From Chloracidobacterium sp. UBA3360 (GTDB lineage: Bacteria; Acidobacteriota; Blastocatellia; Pyrinomonadales; Pyrinomonadaceae), in the NCBI GenBank assembly GCA_002360555.1, contig DEQS01000095.1:49746-64871 (forward strand): DNA of 15,126 nucleotides, read 5' to 3'. Of this stretch, positions 12,243 through 15,126 are shown in pieces; position 1 is the stretch's first letter, and each line of letters starts with the position of its first letter. A program made the position numbers and the translations under genes. The notes beneath the pieces are model-generated. The model did not search any database. It saw only the letters and a program-made list of their open reading frames with translations, and was not told where the DNA came from.

Positions 12243-12274
12243 GTCTGTTTGAGACACGGCGTCTCGTTTAGGTT

Positions 12275-12304
12275 GCCAATCCCGATAATTCGGGGTTGGC
12301 TTTT
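12275..12304 (+). terminator. Intrinsic terminator after rpmB
   Basis: The arms GCCAATCCCG (12275-12284) and CGGGGTTGGC (12291-12300) pair over 10 bp with one G-U around a 6-nt loop, followed by TTTTCTT. It lies between rpmB and the convergent ridA stop. A smaller GAGAC/GTCTC hairpin (12251-12265) precedes it. Confidence 0.85.
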
Positions 12305-12305
12305 C

Positions 12306-12692
12306 TTATTGACCAATAACTGCGATGCAATCGATCTCGACCTTTGCATCACGAGGCAGCCTCGCCGCCTGAACCGTCGCTCTCGCCGGTTTGTTATCGC
12401 TAAAAAACTGCGAATAAACCTCATTCATCTCGGCGAAATCATTCATATCCGCTAGAAAAACCGTTGTCTTTACAACGTCGTCGAGGCTCGTACCGGCTGC
12501 TTTCAAAACCTCGCTGAGATTCTTCAGAACCTGCTCGGTTTGCTCACTGACGACATCAGAAACAAAGTTGCCGGTCGCTGGGTCGATCGGTATTTGTCCT
12601 GAGCAAAAGACCATGCCGCCGGCCTTTATCGCCTGCGAGTACGGACCAATGGCTCCGGGTGCATTATCTGTCGAAACGATCTCTTTATTCAT
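12306..12692 (-). CDS. ridA: RidA family reactive-intermediate deaminase (YjgF/YER057c/UK114)
   Basis: RidA (128 residues, normal length) hydrolyses reactive enamine/imine intermediates released by PLP enzymes, protecting other PLP enzymes in the cytoplasm. Family landmarks are all present: the start IVSTDNAPGAIGPYSQAIKA, FCSGQIPIDPATG, EQTEQVLKNLSEVLKAAG, VVKTTVFLADMNDFAEMNEVY, the substrate-binding Arg in NKPARATVQAARLP, and the closing VEIDCIAV. The ATG at 12692 gives the normal length; a TTG five codons upstream is possible but less likely. It follows rel by 94 nt on the same strand with no terminator between, so the two are probably co-transcribed. This order (rel/spoT near a RidA gene) is common in bacteria. 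Confidence 0.95.
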   Translation of the reverse strand: MNKEIVSTDNAPGAIGPYSQAIKAGGMVFCSGQIPIDPATGNFVSDVVSEQTEQVLKNLSEVLKAAGTSLDDVVKTTVFLADMNDFAEMNEVYSQFFSDNKPARATVQAARLPRDAKVEIDCIAVIGQ

Positions 12693-12786
12693 TACGTTCA
12701 GGCTCAAAAAGTCACTCTAAGCAAAAGGCGAATTCTAGCAAATTACTGGACAAAAAGAAAGTTGGTGGGCAGTATTTGTGTCGTCG

Positions 12787-14994
12787 TCATGTATTTACAC
12801 GCTCAACCGAGATAACACCTTGGACCTGTTCGATCGCGGAAACAACCTTATCAAGGTGTTTCTTGTCAAAAACCTCGACTGTCACTTCGATCAAGCCGAT
12901 GTCGTTTTTAGAAACATTAGCACGTGCATCGCGAATACCCGTCTTGATGTCGGCGATCGCGTTTGTAATGCCCGCGAGCATACCGGTTCGATTCTCGGTA
13001 GTAGCGAGTAGTTGGACGGATTGGATCTGCTCCTTGTCACTCTTAGCCCATTCGACCTCGACGATGCGTTCTTTGTTGACCATTAGCTGTGAGACGTTTT
13101 TACAGCGCTTGTTGTGGACCACGATCCCCTTGCCCAAGGAGATATAACCAACAATGTCCTCACCCCGCAGCGGGTTACAACAGTTTGCCCGAGCCGTAAG
13201 CATATTATCGACACCCTTGACGACGATCGCATCCTCGCCCATCCCGATAAATTTCTTGACCGCTTTCATGCCCGTCTTGAGACGGGTTTCTTTTTGATTG
13301 TCCGGGTCAAGTTCGCCAAATTTCTCCGGGCCGAGGAATTTCGCGACTACATTGCGGGGCAGCGTCTTGCCATAGCCAACCGAAGCAAAAAGGTCGTCCG
13401 GACGGCCCAGGCCGTATTCGTTGGCGATCCTCTTCATCTCGGTCTCGTTATTTACAAACTTTTTGACGGGTAGACGAAAACGCTCGGCTTCCTGCTGGAG
13501 CAATTTGCGGCCGATGTCGATCGATTCTGTCCTCTGTTCCTGAGATATCCAGTGCCGAATGCGGTTACGGGCACGGGACGTGATCGTAAAGTTGAGCCAG
13601 TCGCCCGACGGTTTTGAATTTTGCGTCGTAAGGATCTCGATCACATCGCCGTTATGTATCTCGCTCCGGAGCGGGACGATCCTGCCGTTGACCTTTGCCC
13701 CGGTGCAGGTATCCCCCACTGCAGAGTGAATAGCGTAGGCAAAATCGATCGGTGTCGAGCCGCGAGGTAGCTGGATGACTTTGCCCATCGGTGTAAACGC
13801 GTACACGTCCTTTGGATAGAGGTCGAGCTTTAGCGTTTCAATAAAATCTGCCGAATCTTCGGTTTGTTCAGTGTTTTCAACTAACGGTAAGAGCAGCTTT
13901 TCGACCGTGTTTCTAAGTTGATCGAGAGCCTCGTCTTCTTCCTGCTTGCCGAGATTGCTTTCCTTGTACTTCCAGTGGGCTGCAACGCCTTCCTCGGCAA
14001 TTTGATGCATTTCCTCTGTACGGATCTGTACTTCGAACGGCTGCCCTCCGTCACCGATGACGGATGTATGCAGGGATTGGTATAGATTGTCCCTTGGGAT
14101 GGCGATCCAGTCCTTAAAACGCTCAGGAACAGGCGTCCAGATGTCGTGAATGACGCTCATTGCAAGATAACAATACTTGCGGTCGTTTTCGGTGATGATG
14201 CGGGCAGCGATCAGGTCATAAACCTGTTCGATCATGATCTTTTGCTTTTTTAGCTTTTTCCAGAGCGAATAGAGTCGTTTGACCCGGCCCTCGATGCTTA
14301 CGAACGGCACTTGGTGCTCGGTTAGCTGGTCGGCGATCGTTGTTTTGATGCTTTCGAGAGCAGCTTCAAGCTCCGGCCGCCGTGCATCGACCTCGATAGC
14401 GAGACGTTTGTAGTCGTCGGGGTAGAGATTCTGGAACGAAAGATCCTCAAGTTCGCTTCGCAGTTTACCCATACCGAGCCGGTGGGCGATCGGAGCGTAG
14501 ATATCAAGCGTCTCCTGCGATATTCGTTCCCGCTTTTCGGGCTTAAGATACTGCATCGTCCGCATGTTGTGCAGACGGTCGGCGAGTTTTATCAGCACGA
14601 CGCGAACATCGGTGATCATCGCGAGCACCATCTTGCGGACATTCTCGGCCTGCTGTTTTTCTTTTGAAAGATCGCTGATATTTGCGATCTTTGTTAAGCC
14701 GTCGACAAGAAGCGTGATCTCGTCGCCAAAGTAGGAGCGAATTGTTTCGATATCGACCAGCGTATCTTCGACAACATCGTGAAGCAGGCCGGTCGATACG
14801 CTAACCTCATCGAGCCGCATGTCGGCAAGTATCTCAGCAACCTCTAGCGGATGGACCAAATATGGCTCACCGGACGCTCTTGTTTGGCCGCGATGATGCA
14901 AGGCAGAAAAGAGGTACGCTCGGCGTATGAGGTCCGTATCGGCCCCGGGCCGATTCTCATTTACCTTAGCAATTACGTCCTCAATGCGGATCAT
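12787..14994 (-). CDS. rel: Bifunctional (p)ppGpp synthetase/hydrolase (RelA/SpoT family)
   Basis: The 735-residue long-form stringent-response enzyme makes (p)ppGpp from ATP and GTP/GDP and hydrolyses it. The HD hydrolase domain is intact: RGQTRASGEPYLVHP, LLHDVVEDT (His72-Asp73), and LIKLADRLHNMRT. The synthetase domain carries EGRVKRLYSLWKKLKKQK, YDLIAARII, YQSLHTSVIG, EVQIRTEEMH and AAHWKYKE. The RFKD motif at 292-295 is the RxKD form typical of bifunctional Rel, rather than the ExDD of synthetase-only RelA. A TGS domain (about 393-455), the Cys-bearing conserved domain (NCCNPLRGEDIVGYI, 604-618) and a C-terminal ACT domain (about 658-735) follow. The ATG at 14994 is the usual family start but has no ribosome site; a terminator T tract ends 6 nt before it. 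Confidence 0.97.
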   Translation of the reverse strand: MIRIEDVIAKVNENRPGADTDLIRRAYLFSALHHRGQTRASGEPYLVHPLEVAEILADMRLDEVSVSTGLLHDVVEDTLVDIETIRSYFGDEITLLVDGLTKIANISDLSKEKQQAENVRKMVLAMITDVRVVLIKLADRLHNMRTMQYLKPEKRERISQETLDIYAPIAHRLGMGKLRSELEDLSFQNLYPDDYKRLAIEVDARRPELEAALESIKTTIADQLTEHQVPFVSIEGRVKRLYSLWKKLKKQKIMIEQVYDLIAARIITENDRKYCYLAMSVIHDIWTPVPERFKDWIAIPRDNLYQSLHTSVIGDGGQPFEVQIRTEEMHQIAEEGVAAHWKYKESNLGKQEEDEALDQLRNTVEKLLLPLVENTEQTEDSADFIETLKLDLYPKDVYAFTPMGKVIQLPRGSTPIDFAYAIHSAVGDTCTGAKVNGRIVPLRSEIHNGDVIEILTTQNSKPSGDWLNFTITSRARNRIRHWISQEQRTESIDIGRKLLQQEAERFRLPVKKFVNNETEMKRIANEYGLGRPDDLFASVGYGKTLPRNVVAKFLGPEKFGELDPDNQKETRLKTGMKAVKKFIGMGEDAIVVKGVDNMLTARANCCNPLRGEDIVGYISLGKGIVVHNKRCKNVSQLMVNKERIVEVEWAKSDKEQIQSVQLLATTENRTGMLAGITNAIADIKTGIRDARANVSKNDIGLIEVTVEVFDKKHLDKVVSAIEQVQGVISVERVNT

Positions 14995-15000
14995 AGAATT

Positions 15001-15041
15001 AAAAAAAGGCGGTGCCCAATCAATTGTAATTGAGCACCACC
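15001..15041 (-). terminator. Strong intrinsic terminator immediately upstream of rel
   Basis: On the minus strand, arms at 15041-15028 (GGTGGTGCTCAATT) and 15021-15008 (GATTGGGCACCGCC) pair over 14 bp with a few G-U pairs around a 6-nt loop. Seven T (plus 15001-15007) follow. It ends the partial upstream gene, whose stop is 22 nt before it. Only AATTCT separates the T tract from the rel ATG. Confidence 0.85.
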
Positions 15042-15063
15042 CTTACTGGAAAGAAAAAGTGAC

Positions 15064-15126
15064 TTATTTTTTGTTCGCGTCGGCGTTGCTGTTTGCTTTT
15101 TCAGGTTTGCCGGCCTCTTCTTTAGC
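15064..15126 (-). CDS. C-terminal end of an unidentified protein with Lys/Ala/Asn-rich tail (truncated by window)
   Basis: The minus-strand frame entering at 15126 gives the 20 residues AKEEAGKPEKANSNADANKK and a TAA (15066-15064). A strong terminator follows 22 nt later, which supports a real gene end. The tail resembles the Ala/Asn/Lys-rich ends of the RodZ-like protein and the PPIase in this window, so it may also be an envelope protein. The identity cannot be told from 20 residues. Confidence 0.6.
   Translation of the reverse strand, partial: AKEEAGKPEKANSNADANKK

Noticed and set aside
12251..12265. GAGAC/GTCTC hairpin as the rpmB terminator
   Set aside because: The stem is only 5 bp with a weak T run; the 10-bp stem at 12275-12300 followed by TTTT is the better terminator.

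Overview
The window looks like a chromosomal segment of an Acidobacteriota bacterium, most likely of the Blastocatellia/Pyrinomonadaceae type. This placement is an inference. It rests on the tandem VWFA proteins of the acidobacterial type, roughly balanced base composition, several envelope proteins with Ala/Asn/Pro/Lys-rich tails, and a compact bacterial microcompartment (BMC) operon inserted among housekeeping genes. No rRNA, tRNA, CRISPR array, insertion sequence or phage gene was seen.

Layout. 1-1309 (+): the 3' end of one VWFA-type secreted protein, then a complete second one, closed by an intrinsic terminator. 1325-4322 (-): a BMC operon read from 4322 downward. Its order is BMC-H shell protein with a C-terminal extension, CoA-acylating aldehyde dehydrogenase with an encapsulation-like C-terminal extension, a membrane-anchored zinc-ribbon protein, an unlisted 33-residue membrane microprotein, and a second, divergent BMC-H protein. 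4448-5615 (+): divergent promoter, a RodZ-like HTH membrane protein and its terminator. 5631-7111 (+): guaB (IMP dehydrogenase), apparently with almost no leader. 7177-7858 (+): a small cassette of a 57-residue protein, a ParD-like antitoxin and a ParE/RelE-family toxin. 7859-8256 has no recognisable gene. 8257-8640 (+): an unknown 127-residue protein that overlaps by 4 nt, tail to tail, with an ABC-F ATPase (10553-8637, -). 10554-10661 is a hairpin-forming repeat. 10662-11942 (-): a SurA/PrsA-like lipoprotein peptidyl-prolyl isomerase, divergent from rpmB (12048-12242, +). 12306-14994 (-): rel (bifunctional (p)ppGpp synthetase/hydrolase) followed by ridA. 15064-15126 (-): the tail of one more gene, with a strong terminator that abuts the rel start.

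The most interesting part is the BMC operon. It is bounded on both sides by unrelated genes, so it appears complete. It nevertheless encodes only two hexameric shell proteins and one signature enzyme, with no BMC-P vertex protein, no BMC-T, no phosphotransacylase and no alcohol dehydrogenase. Two membrane proteins sit between the enzyme and the second shell gene. That second shell protein has lost the conserved PRPH arginine used for hexamer-hexamer packing and has an Asp in the pore loop. A working hypothesis is a minimal, perhaps membrane-associated, aldehyde-oxidising shell assembly, or a satellite locus that depends on vertex proteins encoded elsewhere. A dispersed 18-nt repeat family occurs both inside the aldehyde dehydrogenase linker, in frame, and in the hairpin just upstream of the ABC-F gene, which suggests that repeat insertion has shaped this genome.
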